From Bacteroidota bacterium (GTDB lineage: Bacteria; Bacteroidota; Bacteroidia; CAIKAF01): a DNA stretch of 64,000 nt. Within the stretch, counting starts at the first letter, position 1. Each line of letters starts with the position of its first letter. The stretch covers positions 1-64,000 of the forward strand of contig JAEZEQ010000052.1 of assembly GCA_023432985.1 (NCBI GenBank), in the 5' to 3' direction. The translations under genes and the position numbers were made by a program. Under the pieces are notes generated by a model. That model did no database searches, was not told where the DNA came from, and saw only the letters and a list, made by a program, of their open reading frames with translations. Shown in pieces: positions 1 through 9,206 of this stretch.

Positions 1-357
1 GCAATCACCGGCAAATATGGGGTGCAGCCGCATCCTTATTTAAAAGGGGTGACCATTAAAAATGACGGCGTGGATATTACCGCACCGGCAGGTTCCTCTG
101 CTCGAGCTATATTCGAAGGCGAAGTGAGCGGCGTATTTGCTGTGGATGGATACGGTAAAGTGGTGATATTGAAACATGGTGAATATTATACGGTCTATTC
201 AAACCTGGATCAAGTAAGCGTTGCAAAAGGAGCTCAGCTTTCCAGAAATCAGAAAATAGGGAGCATTATGTCATCAGAAAATGGGAAAGCAGTTATGAAT
301 TTCCAAATTCGCAAAGGCAGCAATACCCAAAATCCAAGTAGCTGGTTGGCCTATTAG
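1..357 (+). CDS. EnvC-like LytM-domain protein, C-terminal part (5' end outside window)
   Basis: The reading frame is open from the first base, so this is the tail (118 residues) of a longer gene. The fold is the LytM/M23 domain: a DGVDITAP motif, a GYGKVVILKHG strand and an MNFQIRKG strand near the end, finishing NPSSWLAY, much like the end of EnvC. In active M23 peptidases zinc is held by HxxxD and HxH motifs. Here the first His position is Asn (NDGVD), and the final strand has MNF where active enzymes have HF/HFE. The domain is therefore probably non-catalytic, as in EnvC, which activates cell-wall amidases during division. That role is inferred from the family. The gene precedes the DUF349 gene, which has its own promoter. 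No terminator is visible between them. Confidence 0.8.
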   Translation, partial: AITGKYGVQPHPYLKGVTIKNDGVDITAPAGSSARAIFEGEVSGVFAVDGYGKVVILKHGEYYTVYSNLDQVSVAKGAQLSRNQKIGSIMSSENGKAVMNFQIRKGSNTQNPSSWLAY

Positions 358-402
358 GGTGTTAATTCCACATATTATTTTTAGAATCTGTATTCCTTTT
401 TT

Positions 403-410
403 TATCTTTG
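403..410 (+). promoter_or_regulatory. Candidate -7 promoter box for the DUF349 gene
   Basis: TATCTTTG matches the Bacteroidota -7 consensus TAnnTTTG exactly and lies 28 bases before the ATG at 439. No clear -33 TTTG is visible at the expected distance. Confidence 0.55.
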
Positions 411-438
411 TAGGATTGGATATTATTTACAAGTTAAA

Positions 439-2331
439 ATGACAGAAAATATAGACCCTAAGGAGTTGGATTCTACGTCCGGACAAACGGTTCAGGATAA
501 TACAGAGCCATTTGAAGCAGATTTTGGCCATGAGGAAGAGTCGGCCGTACTCGAAAATTCTGCCCATACTGCTGATGATGTTGAGCATTCTGAAGAGGAA
601 TTGAACCTGGATCAGGCTTCTGTAGAGGAGTTGTATCAAATGTTGAAAGAAACCCTCCAGGGAGATTTGCTGAAAAGTTCTAAAATTCTTAAAGCGATTA
701 AAACCAGATATCAGGAGCTTATCAAAGATAAGGAAACGGAATTGAAGGCTAAGTTTTTGGAAGAAGGCGGATTGATAGATGATTTTGAATATAGTTTGTC
801 TAAATTGGAACTGGAATTAAAGGCCGGAATCAAGGATGCCTTTGATAAGTGGAAACAATTGAAATTGAAAAGGGAACAGGACGAACAGAAAAACCTTTCC
901 ATGAAAAGTGACCTTATCGATGATATTAAAAAATTGATCGAAGAAGGGGATATCTCTCAAGTCCAATCTAAGTTCAAAGAAATTCAGGAAAAATGGAACG
1001 CAATCGGACAGGTTCCAAGAGAAAAAGCACAAGATTTATATAATTCCTACAGACACGGTGTCAAAATGTATTACGATGCATTGAGTATACACCGCGATTT
1101 GTTTAAAATGGAATTGGAAAAGAATCTGGAAAAGAAGGAACAAATTGTTAATAAGGTAGAACATTTGCTGCAATTGGAGTCGATTAAAAAATCGCTTGAA
1201 TATTTGCAGGATCTACATAAGGAATGGAGAGAAATCGGTCCAATCCCTAAAAGTAAAAGCGATGAATTGTGGAATCGTTTTAAATTGGCCACAAATGCTG
1301 TGTATCAAAAACGAGATGCTTATTTCGAAAAAATGCATCAGCAACGTAAGGTGAATTTTGATGCGAAATCGGCCTTATTGAAAGAACTGGAAGTTTGGGC
1401 TGCCAAAGAATACTCGGGTATGAAGGAGTTTTCTGAAGCCCAAAAAGCCATGGAAGACATAGATTTGCGTTGGCGTGCTATTGGACGTGTTCCTGAAGCT
1501 CAAAGCGAAGCCTTGTGGAATGCTTATCGTCAGGCCCGGAAAAATCTGATGCAGAAACGTCAGCATTTATGGGATGAAATGAAACAGAATTGGAGCCAAA
1601 ACCTTGCCAAGAAAATGGCTTTAATCGAAAAAGCTGAAGCCTTGTCTACTTCTAATGATTGGAAAACTACTCCTTTGAAGTTTAAAAAACTCCAGGAAGA
1701 ATGGAAGAAAATCGGGGCCGTTCAACGCGATAAAAGCGAACAAGTATGGGAAAGATTCCGTGCCGCAGCAGATAGGTTTTTCCGGTCTAAGGAAGAACAT
1801 TTTAAACAAATACCGGCTCAGGAACAAGAAAATCTCGAGAAAAAGAAAAGCCTCATAGCTCAAATTGAAGCCTATGTGCCTCAGGAATCATTGCAGGATA
1901 ATATTTCAGCCATGGATGCGTTTGCTAAGGCATATAGAGGCATAGGATTTGTTCCCATCGCAGAAAAAAATCAGATTGAAAAGGCTTATGAAACGGCATG
2001 TAATGCGTTCTGGGCAAAATTGAATATTGATCCGGCAGAGAAGGAACGATTGGTGATGCAAAATTCGATTGAAGCATTGGCTCAAGGCCATCAACCTATG
2101 GATGCCTTGAAAAATGAAAGAATGGGGCTGAGAAATCGAATTGAAAAATTGCGCCAGGAATCTATGCAACTGGAAGGGAATCTTTCTTTCTTCGGTAAAT
2201 CTAAAAATGCCGAAGGATTGAAAAAACCCTATCTGGATAAAATTGAAAAGAATAAAGCCGAATTGCAACAGCTTGAAATGAAGTTGCAATTGTTGAATAA
2301 GGCTATGAAATCGTTTGAGGACAAAAAGTAA
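439..2331 (+). CDS. DUF349 repeat protein, 630 aa
   Basis: This is a soluble, highly charged protein with no signal peptide. The N-terminal ~65 residues are acidic and low-complexity. The rest is helical and carries at least five DUF349 repeats, recognised by a W-x-x-I-G-x-V/I-P core: near residues 184, 261, 343, 420 (IGAVQ variant) and 498 (degenerate, RGIGFVP). The C-terminus is predicted coiled coil, rich in Glu, Lys and Gln. DUF349 proteins are widespread in Bacteroidota; their molecular role is not established, so none is assigned. The ATG at 439 lies 28 bases behind a TAnnTTTG box, which supports the start. The gene is monocistronic: a strong terminator follows at 2366. Confidence 0.9.
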   Translation: MTENIDPKELDSTSGQTVQDNTEPFEADFGHEEESAVLENSAHTADDVEHSEEELNLDQASVEELYQMLKETLQGDLLKSSKILKAIKTRYQELIKDKETELKAKFLEEGGLIDDFEYSLSKLELELKAGIKDAFDKWKQLKLKREQDEQKNLSMKSDLIDDIKKLIEEGDISQVQSKFKEIQEKWNAIGQVPREKAQDLYNSYRHGVKMYYDALSIHRDLFKMELEKNLEKKEQIVNKVEHLLQLESIKKSLEYLQDLHKEWREIGPIPKSKSDELWNRFKLATNAVYQKRDAYFEKMHQQRKVNFDAKSALLKELEVWAAKEYSGMKEFSEAQKAMEDIDLRWRAIGRVPEAQSEALWNAYRQARKNLMQKRQHLWDEMKQNWSQNLAKKMALIEKAEALSTSNDWKTTPLKFKKLQEEWKKIGAVQRDKSEQVWERFRAAADRFFRSKEEHFKQIPAQEQENLEKKKSLIAQIEAYVPQESLQDNISAMDAFAKAYRGIGFVPIAEKNQIEKAYETACNAFWAKLNIDPAEKERLVMQNSIEALAQGHQPMDALKNERMGLRNRIEKLRQESMQLEGNLSFFGKSKNAEGLKKPYLDKIEKNKAELQQLEMKLQLLNKAMKSFEDKK

Positions 2332-2365
2332 AATGTAAACACTCACGCACCATTACTCCTCATTT

Positions 2366-2397
2366 AGACCCGACTCACCATCGGGTCTATTTTTTTC
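2366..2397 (+). terminator. Intrinsic terminator after the DUF349 gene
   Basis: AGACCCGA and TCGGGTCT form a perfect 8-bp stem with a 7-base loop, followed by A and a run of seven T. Confidence 0.85.
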
Positions 2398-2400
2398 TGC

Positions 2401-2435
2401 AAAAAAAAAACGCACTATTTTAATAGTGCGTTTTT
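2401..2435 (-). terminator. Intrinsic terminator of the desaturase gene (possibly bidirectional)
   Basis: CGCACTATT / AATAGTGCG form a 9-bp stem extended by A/T pairs. Read on the minus strand the stem is followed by ten T, directly behind the desaturase stop codon. The plus strand also has five T, so it can back up the neighbouring terminator. Confidence 0.8.
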
Positions 2436-2456
2436 GTATATAGTGTTGAATCGAAT

Positions 2457-3200
2457 TTAAGCTTTCACCATTTTGAGTATACCCAGTTTGCTCATTAAAG
2501 TTATAACAGCATAAGTAGGGTCAAATTCAAACCATTTAACGGCAAATTTTGCACGCATTGGAAGTTTGTGATGATTGTTTTGGAACAGTTCGCCTACACA
2601 TAAAAAATCAAACAATAAGGTATTGCGACTCTTGTCTTTATTGTCGAAATTTTGATAGCCGTATTTATGACCACTCCAGTTTACTATAGCACCCTGAATC
2701 GGCCCCATTAGCCAGTGGATGGGAAGTAGGAAGAAAAAGGCCCAGTGAAAATCCCAAATGAAATATGCACCTATATAGATAAGCGTATAGATGATTCCCC
2801 AGGTAAGGCGACTAAAATAGCCTTCGGCAAAATTGTCGAGTTTCTCTTTTTCCGGAAATGCTTTTTCAAATTCTACATCTGTTTTGAATATACGATGATA
2901 GATTTTAGTATAATAATCCTTTGTTTTCCACATCATGGTAAATGGATTCGTACTGTTGTGTGGAGAATGCGGGTCTTTATCGGTATCGCTGTAGGCATGA
3001 TGCAGACGGTGCAAAATAGCATAAGCGCGAGGTGTTAAATAAGAAGAACCCATGGTAATATAGGTCATCCAGTAAAAAAATCTTTCCCAACCCTTAGACA
3101 TGGTAAACATGCCGTGGGCAGCATAACGGTGCAGGAAAAATGATTGAAAAAATAAGCTGACATACCAATGCAGCAAAAAGAAAATAATGATAAACCACAT
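2457..3200 (-). CDS. Membrane fatty-acid (acyl-CoA/acyl-lipid) desaturase, 247 aa
   Basis: A membrane-bound di-iron desaturase that introduces a double bond into an acyl chain. All three histidine boxes are present: HRYAAH (residues 24-29), HRLHH (64-68) and NNHHK (about 207). Hydrophobic segments lie between them, at the N-terminus and around residues 120-150. The protein is short for the family because box 1 starts almost at the N-terminus. This compact form occurs in Bacteroidota. The likely role is adjusting membrane fluidity, but position specificity (delta-9 or other) cannot be read from the sequence. The ATG at 3200 follows a perfect TAnnTTTG box at 3224-3231, and the gene ends in its own terminator, so it is probably monocistronic. 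Confidence 0.9.
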   Translation of the reverse strand: MWFIIIFFLLHWYVSLFFQSFFLHRYAAHGMFTMSKGWERFFYWMTYITMGSSYLTPRAYAILHRLHHAYSDTDKDPHSPHNSTNPFTMMWKTKDYYTKIYHRIFKTDVEFEKAFPEKEKLDNFAEGYFSRLTWGIIYTLIYIGAYFIWDFHWAFFFLLPIHWLMGPIQGAIVNWSGHKYGYQNFDNKDKSRNTLLFDFLCVGELFQNNHHKLPMRAKFAVKWFEFDPTYAVITLMSKLGILKMVKA

Positions 3201-3223
3201 AAAATTACTAATTAAACATTATG

Positions 3224-3231
3224 CAAATTTA
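3224..3231 (-). promoter_or_regulatory. Candidate -7 promoter box for the desaturase gene
   Basis: On the minus strand TAAATTTG matches TAnnTTTG exactly, 23 bases before the start codon. The -33 region shows no clear TTTG. Confidence 0.5.
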
Positions 3232-3361
3232 CTCCTTAATGTTTCTAAAAAAAAATAATGCGGTGTTAAATTGAAACTAATGCAATTTATTACCTTATTT
3301 GGGGGATGAACTTTTTTGTCATTATTTTGTACTATATTCTATTAACATACAATTGTATTCT

Positions 3362-3787
3362 ATGAGATTATTCTTTTTGTCTATAATCAGTTTGTCTATA
3401 CTATCTTGCGCAAGCAATAAACAGCAAACGAAAATGAAATCGGATCAACAAATTATTGAAAAGGAGTGGATTTTGGAATCTATGTTGGACGTGCCTTCCC
3501 CGGATAAGGTTTTTCCGCGCGGTATGCCCAGCTTCCAATATCAAGCGGCAGATTCTAATCTGAACGGGTTTAGTGGCTGTAATCAGTTTTTTGGTAAAGC
3601 CGATTTTAACCGTAATGTTTTTACCCCTCATCCGCATTGGGCTATGACCAAAATGTATTGCCCCGATACCGAAGAGGAAGCTTTTCTACGCTTATTCCAA
3701 TCGGCAAATGCCTATAAGTTTAAAAAGGATAAACTCTATATCTTGCGCGACAAAGAACTCTACCTGGTATTTGTGCCCAAGAAATAA
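3362..3787 (+). CDS. META-domain lipoprotein, 141 aa
   Basis: The chosen ATG at 3362 gives a short signal peptide ending in a lipobox (SILSC), so the mature protein should be lipid-anchored in the envelope. An upstream in-frame start at 3299 would add 21 residues ahead of the signal peptide and is less likely. The mature part matches the META/HslJ-like domain: a W-x-L-E-S strand, the FSGCNQFFGKA motif (GCN is the family hallmark), TKMYCPDTEEE (the T-x-M-x-C segment) and a final Leu-rich strand. META-domain proteins are linked to envelope stress and motility in some bacteria; the role here is unknown. It converges with the efflux operon, 7 bases away, with no terminator between them. Confidence 0.75.
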   Translation: MRLFFLSIISLSILSCASNKQQTKMKSDQQIIEKEWILESMLDVPSPDKVFPRGMPSFQYQAADSNLNGFSGCNQFFGKADFNRNVFTPHPHWAMTKMYCPDTEEEAFLRLFQSANAYKFKKDKLYILRDKELYLVFVPKK

Positions 3788-3794
3788 TGCGACT

Positions 3795-4907
3795 TTATTC
3801 CCCGCTTTTATGGTGACTTAAAAAGAGTGCAAATGCGTTTTTTTTCACCCAATTGCTTAGCGCATATTCCTGTGTATAGGGAATTAAATAACAGCATTCG
3901 TTCTCTGCCTCAATATTTAATTCTATTTGTCGAAATTCCTGCGCTGCAGTTTGTATAAATCCATAATATCTGTCGCCCCGCTGTATAACCGCATCAGAGG
4001 GTAATATTATTCCCATTTTTGTGTGCATGGAAACCTCGGCCTCTATGAAAGATCCCGTTGCATAAGCCAAGGGTTTTTCTGTCCACCCGGCTATCATTTC
4101 AAAGCTTCGATCTGCATTTATTTTTGGATTAATCTGACCTATTACTGCATTATAGCTGTTTCCGGATTTGTCTTTCACGCTTACTTTTGAACCTATTTCA
4201 AAAAGCGAAAATTGATCTTCGAATGCAATTAAACGCAATTGTGTAGCATCTTTCAATTGTATTTCGGCAATGTTTTTTCCCGATTCCACATATTCTCCCT
4301 CTATTACGGATAGGTTGGTGAGATAAGAACGCTCGGGTACACTTATCGTGAAAAATCGACTAATTTGCGTGGCATTTTCAGGTAATGCACGCAATTGCTC
4401 CAGTTGATTTTTCAATGCCATTTCTTCGCTTAAATCACTCTCGTAATTTGCCTTGGCTAATTCGTATGCTTTTGTCGATCCGGCCATCTCTGCAGCTAAT
4501 TCGCCCTGCCTCTTATAGTCCTTTTCGCTCTGTATTCGGCGCGCCTTGGCCTGTAAATAGGATTTTTGCATCTCTGGCAATTGCATTGATTCCAATCGAC
4601 ATAGCGTTTCTCCTTTTCTCAATTCGCTCCCTATAGAATGTTTGATATCGCGTATGATGCCGGGAATGGGACTGCTAATGCTTCTTTCGGCTCCGGGCTT
4701 ATTTTCTAAATAGGCATTTAATTGTATGCTAAGACTCATACGGCCGGTGTCGACTTTCCCTATTTCTAAGCCCGCTTCTTTTTGTTGGAGCGTACTGATT
4801 TCTATGTACTGATTTTCTGCTAAATCGGGAACGGATTCCTCTATTTTTCGGTCGGACTTACATGCAGATAATAAGATCAATGCGTATAGTATATATCTCT
4901 TTTTCAT
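3795..4907 (-). CDS. RND efflux periplasmic adaptor (CzcB/CusB-like) lipoprotein, 370 aa
   Basis: This is the membrane-fusion protein that bridges the inner-membrane pump and the outer-membrane channel of a tripartite metal efflux system. A short signal peptide ends in a lipobox (ILLSAC). Next come a barrel-sandwich half (SSPIPGIIRDIKHSIGSEL, around residues 78-96), a coiled-coil hairpin (about 110-170), the second lipoyl half and a beta-barrel domain (about 190-290). There is no His-rich N-terminus or Cys/Met cluster to name the metal. Its ATG overlaps the stop of the pump gene by four bases (ATGA), so the two are translationally coupled. It is the last gene of the operon that starts at 9618. 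Confidence 0.85.
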   Translation of the reverse strand: MKKRYILYALILLSACKSDRKIEESVPDLAENQYIEISTLQQKEAGLEIGKVDTGRMSLSIQLNAYLENKPGAERSISSPIPGIIRDIKHSIGSELRKGETLCRLESMQLPEMQKSYLQAKARRIQSEKDYKRQGELAAEMAGSTKAYELAKANYESDLSEEMALKNQLEQLRALPENATQISRFFTISVPERSYLTNLSVIEGEYVESGKNIAEIQLKDATQLRLIAFEDQFSLFEIGSKVSVKDKSGNSYNAVIGQINPKINADRSFEMIAGWTEKPLAYATGSFIEAEVSMHTKMGIILPSDAVIQRGDRYYGFIQTAAQEFRQIELNIEAENECCYLIPYTQEYALSNWVKKNAFALFLSHHKSGE

Positions 4908-7900
4908 TTTTCTTTTTGTATATAATTATATTCTATAATGGCTTGCATCCATTCCCATTTTTTCTGTAACATTTCTTCTTTCATTTTTACATATTGCTGA
5001 AAATAGAGAAACCATTCATTGAAGCCGATTTCGCCTTTTTCACGCTGAATAAAAATAAGTTGCAGCATAGAATCGGATTCTGTTTCTAAGGTTTCGAAGA
5101 GTTGTGTATAGCGGATTTGATACTGGGTTAGCACATTCAATCGGTTGTTTTTTTGCCGATTCAAAAGTTGATTATCCCATATTTCTTTCTTTTTTATCGC
5201 CGAATACATCCATTTTAATTTCTTCTTTTCGCCTATTTCTCCCATCTGAAATAAAGGTATGCCCAATCCCACTTGCCAGGTGCCAAAGCGCTGCCTGCCG
5301 TCGTAATAGACTTCCGTACCCGTGATATTCTGATATCCGATTATGGTCATATTGCTATAGCCGAATAAAAGGGAAGGAGCCAGGTTCCATTGTGCCGTCC
5401 TGTACTGATTTTTGAGTAAAGCCGTACGCAATGTATTTTGTTGAATATTTAAATCAAAGCTTTGCGATTGCTTGTTCAGGGTAGGGAAGGATGAGCTTTT
5501 GGGAATATAGGTTTCTGATGTATCCAATAGAGCATTGAATAGATATAGATTATTTTCCATTTCCTGTTTCCACATCGCATGTTTGGTCTCTATTAAAGCG
5601 GCTTCCATTTGCAAAACATGCAGAGTCAGTTTATCGCTTTCCCCTTTATCGACGCGTTGTTTTTCGACCTTTAATGCCATTTTCCATATACTATCCATCT
5701 CTGCTGCAAATTCCATTTGTTCTTTTAGCCATACATGGAGATAATAGCTGTGATTCAGCCATTTTTCGTATTGGAGTCCCTCTTGCTGTAATTCCACACT
5801 CTTCAATTGCATTTCCGATTTTGCCCTTGCCTTTGTTTGAGCATAATATGCCGGAAATTTTATGCTTTGTTGCACTGCAAATCCATTATCGAAAGCGGCA
5901 CTATTTATATGCCCTATGTTGAATTGAAATTCGGTTTCGGGAATTTCGAGCGAACTTAAAGGCATTTGACGCAATGCTTTTTGCATATCGGCACTGTAGG
6001 CGGCCCATTGCGATTTACTTTGCAATATTTGTATGCTTTCCTCTATGCTAATCTCCTTTTGAGCATAGCCCGGAAGGAAAATGGCCAGGAATAAAACAAG
6101 TGTTGCATTCTTTTTAAATCTTGATTTCATGACAAATAAAACAGGTAATACAATTAGTGTTAGTAAGGTCGATGTGAAAAGTCCCCCTATTACTACCGTA
6201 GCCAAGGGGCGTTGAACTTCAGCTCCCGAACCATTGCTAAGTGCCATGGGAATAAAGCCTAAAGCTGCAACCGACGCGGTAAGTAAAACCGGACGTATAC
6301 GGTTCACGCAGGCTTGTACCACAGCTTCGACATGATCCGAAATTTCTTGTTTTTTCAAGCGGTTTATTTCGGAAACCAATACGACCCCATTTAATACCGC
6401 TACCCCAAACAAGGCAATAAAGCCAATACCGGCCGAAATACTGAATGGCATATCTCTTAGCCATAAGGCCAAAATACCTCCTATGGACGATAATGGGATG
6501 GCGCTATAGACCAATAGACTTTGTTTTACCGAGCCAAATGCGATATACAATAAGAAAAATATAAGCAAAAGTGCCACCGGAAAAGCTATGGCTAATCTCG
6601 ATGAAGCCTCCTGCAAGTTTTCGAAACTACCCCCGTACCTTATAAAATACCCCTCCGGTAAGGATAAAGATTTGCTCCTTTGTTGAATATCGGAAACTAC
6701 GGATTGTACATCTCGGTCTTTTACGTTAAACCCAACTATAAATCTCCTTTGTGCATTCTCCCTTTGAATCTGATTATAGCCCATTTCTTCTTTTACTTCT
6801 GCCAAAAGATAAAGGGGAATCTGATTGCCATTAACGCCCGGAATGGGCAATTGCTCTATTTGTTTTATACTTGTGCGCATTGCATCGGGAAGTCGTATAC
6901 TGACATCATAATTCCGTTCTCCTTCATAAATTTTCCCCACAGTGAGTCCGGCAAATGCAGCGCTGAGCATTTTATTGGCATCTGCAATCTTCACTCCGTA
7001 ACGCGACATAGCTTCGGGGTCGAATTTCACCACCGTTTGGGGCATACCGTCTATTCTTTCGACATAGGTTTCATAGGTGCCCGGTGTTTCGTCGACTATT
7101 TTTGCAATACGTGCACCCAATTGTGCCAGGCTGTCTAAATTTTCGCCGAATATTTTGATAACTACATCTTGTTTTGCACCGGTGAGTAGTTCATTGAAGC
7201 GCATTTGAACGGGAAATTGAAAACTGAAATCGGCTTCCACCAATAGAGATAGGGCCTTATTCATAGAATCGGCCAAGGCCGGAAATGTAGTCGCCGTTTT
7301 CCATTCTTTCTTGTCTTTTAATACCACAATTATATCTGATGCCTCTGGTGGCATGGGGTCTGTCGGGATTTCGCTGGATCCGATTTTTGAGACTATTTTT
7401 TCCACTTCGGGAAATTGAAGTAAAATTTGGGTGATTTTTTGACTGTGTAACTTGCTGGACTCAAGATTTGATCCGGGAATTAACCTCGTCTCCACAGCAA
7501 AATCTCCCTCCTCTAAAGTAGGTATAAATTCTGCCCCCATACCCGATCCTATCCATACGGCAGGGATAAATAAAAGTAAGGCCGATGCCAATATCAGCCG
7601 GGGTTTATGTATGACGCGCAATAAGAATTTCTTATAAACACCTTGCAGAAAATGTTCCCATTTATCGGCAAAGTTCATCTTATTTCCTTTTGGAATTTTA
7701 AGTATCCATGCGCTCATCATGGGCACATAAGTCAGCGAAAGGATAAAGGCTCCGATAAGGGCAAAGCTTACGGTTTGCGCCATGGGTCTAAACATTTTTC
7801 CCTCTATACCTTGCAGACTAAAGATGGGAAGATAGACCACAAGGATAATTAACTGACCAAATATGGCGGCTTTCAACATTTTTGAGGCAGTGTCTACGGT

Positions 7901-9199
7901 AAGTTTTTTTGGATCTATTTCCTCGCCTTTATGCTGCATAAAATAGAAGAGTATAGATTCAACTATAATCACCGCCCCGTCAATTAATAGTCCGAAATCT
8001 AATGCCCCAAGACTCATTAAATTTCCCGATACACCAAATAAATGCATCATGGAAATGGCAAAGAGCATGGCCAACGGAATAATGGAAGCCACAAGCAATG
8101 CCGCACGCATATTTCCCAAAAACAGGAATAAGACCACAAAGACAATAAGCGCACCTTCCGCAAGATTAACTTTTACGGTAGAAATGGCATTATCTACCAT
8201 TTTGGTTCGATCTAAAAAGGGTTCTATTACAGCCCCTTCGGGAAGACTGGCGTTTATTTCGGCTATACTCTTTTTTACATCTTTGATGATAGCCGAAGAA
8301 TTCTCGCCTTTTAACATCATTACTACAGCTCCGCTTACATCGCAATCGCCGTTATAACAAAGTGCACCATTGGGAATGGCATGTCCGTCTTTGATTTGTG
8401 CCACATCTTTAAGCCGCACTATATGTCCGTCCGCTCCCGATTTTATTACCAGATTTTCTATTTCTTTTTTACTTTCAAGTAAACCTTCTGAACGAATATA
8501 ACTTAAGGTTTTTCCTTTTTCTATATAAGCTCCGCCTGCATTGGAATTGTTTTTCAGAAGGCATTCTTCTATATCGTCAACGCCTATAGAAAATGCTTTC
8601 ATTTTTTCGGGAAGCATTTCTACCTCGTATTGTTTCAATAAGCCTCCGAAACTACTTACATCGGCCACGCCTTTCACGTTCAATAGGCGGCGACGCACAA
8701 TCCAATCCTGCATACTTCGCAATTCTACCGCAGAGTATTTACCCGGATTTGCTGAATCGTTTCGGATTACATATTGATAAATTTCGCCCAATCCGCTCGT
8801 TATCGGTCCCAATTGCGGAGTCCCCAATGAAGGATCTATACTGCCCTGTAAAAGCAATAATCGTTCGCTTATTTGCTGTCTGGCCCAGTATATATCTGTA
8901 CCTTCTTCAAAAACGACGGTGACTACGGATAGGCCGAATCGGGAAAAACTACGTATTTGCTTTAGTCGGGGCGTATTGGCACAGGCTTGCTCCACCGGAA
9001 AAGTAATAAGCCTTTCCACATCTGTTGCCCCTAAGGAAGGCGATACGGTTAATATTTGAACCTGATCGTCGGTGATATCGGGAATGGCATCTATGGGCAG
9101 ACGGGTTAAGGAATATATACCCCATGCAGATAAGGCCAGTACGCCTATTAATACAATTAATCTGTTGTGAACTGAAAAGTTCGCTATTTTTTGAATCAT
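4904..9199 (-). CDS. CzcA/CusA heavy-metal RND pump fused to a TolC/CzcC-type outer-membrane factor, 1431 aa
   Basis: Residues 1 to about 1020 form a complete heavy-metal RND pump: TM1, porter domains, the TM block about 340-530, a second periplasmic region and a final TM block. The proton-relay acids lie in DFGLLIDGAVIIVE at D401, D407 and E414, one off the numbering known for CzcA (D402, D408, E415). From residue 1024 the chain continues with a TolC/CzcC domain. The junction reads MKSRFKKNATLVLF...GYAQ, which looks like a complete Sec signal peptide (about residues 1024-1047) buried in the chain. The outer-membrane part (about 380 residues, long helices) could thus reach the periplasm as TM13 and be cut off, or be translated from an internal ATG at 6130. 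Fused genes of this size are known in Bacteroidota. Substrate is probably divalent (Zn/Co/Cd) or monovalent (Cu/Ag) metal; not resolvable here. Confidence 0.9.
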   Translation of the reverse strand: MIQKIANFSVHNRLIVLIGVLALSAWGIYSLTRLPIDAIPDITDDQVQILTVSPSLGATDVERLITFPVEQACANTPRLKQIRSFSRFGLSVVTVVFEEGTDIYWARQQISERLLLLQGSIDPSLGTPQLGPITSGLGEIYQYVIRNDSANPGKYSAVELRSMQDWIVRRRLLNVKGVADVSSFGGLLKQYEVEMLPEKMKAFSIGVDDIEECLLKNNSNAGGAYIEKGKTLSYIRSEGLLESKKEIENLVIKSGADGHIVRLKDVAQIKDGHAIPNGALCYNGDCDVSGAVVMMLKGENSSAIIKDVKKSIAEINASLPEGAVIEPFLDRTKMVDNAISTVKVNLAEGALIVFVVLFLFLGNMRAALLVASIIPLAMLFAISMMHLFGVSGNLMSLGALDFGLLIDGAVIIVESILFYFMQHKGEEIDPKKLTVDTASKMLKAAIFGQLIILVVYLPIFSLQGIEGKMFRPMAQTVSFALIGAFILSLTYVPMMSAWILKIPKGNKMNFADKWEHFLQGVYKKFLLRVIHKPRLILASALLLFIPAVWIGSGMGAEFIPTLEEGDFAVETRLIPGSNLESSKLHSQKITQILLQFPEVEKIVSKIGSSEIPTDPMPPEASDIIVVLKDKKEWKTATTFPALADSMNKALSLLVEADFSFQFPVQMRFNELLTGAKQDVVIKIFGENLDSLAQLGARIAKIVDETPGTYETYVERIDGMPQTVVKFDPEAMSRYGVKIADANKMLSAAFAGLTVGKIYEGERNYDVSIRLPDAMRTSIKQIEQLPIPGVNGNQIPLYLLAEVKEEMGYNQIQRENAQRRFIVGFNVKDRDVQSVVSDIQQRSKSLSLPEGYFIRYGGSFENLQEASSRLAIAFPVALLLIFFLLYIAFGSVKQSLLVYSAIPLSSIGGILALWLRDMPFSISAGIGFIALFGVAVLNGVVLVSEINRLKKQEISDHVEAVVQACVNRIRPVLLTASVAALGFIPMALSNGSGAEVQRPLATVVIGGLFTSTLLTLIVLPVLFVMKSRFKKNATLVLFLAIFLPGYAQKEISIEESIQILQSKSQWAAYSADMQKALRQMPLSSLEIPETEFQFNIGHINSAAFDNGFAVQQSIKFPAYYAQTKARAKSEMQLKSVELQQEGLQYEKWLNHSYYLHVWLKEQMEFAAEMDSIWKMALKVEKQRVDKGESDKLTLHVLQMEAALIETKHAMWKQEMENNLYLFNALLDTSETYIPKSSSFPTLNKQSQSFDLNIQQNTLRTALLKNQYRTAQWNLAPSLLFGYSNMTIIGYQNITGTEVYYDGRQRFGTWQVGLGIPLFQMGEIGEKKKLKWMYSAIKKKEIWDNQLLNRQKNNRLNVLTQYQIRYTQLFETLETESDSMLQLIFIQREKGEIGFNEWFLYFQQYVKMKEEMLQKKWEWMQAIIEYNYIQKEK

Positions 9200-9206
9200 A
9201 CATCAT

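Noticed and set aside
1906..2346. 146-codon frame antisense to the DUF349 gene
   Set aside because: Shadow of a repeat-rich real gene; no signals.
6680..7138. 152-codon frame antisense to czcA
   Set aside because: It lies entirely inside the well-supported pump gene, with no homology or start signal.
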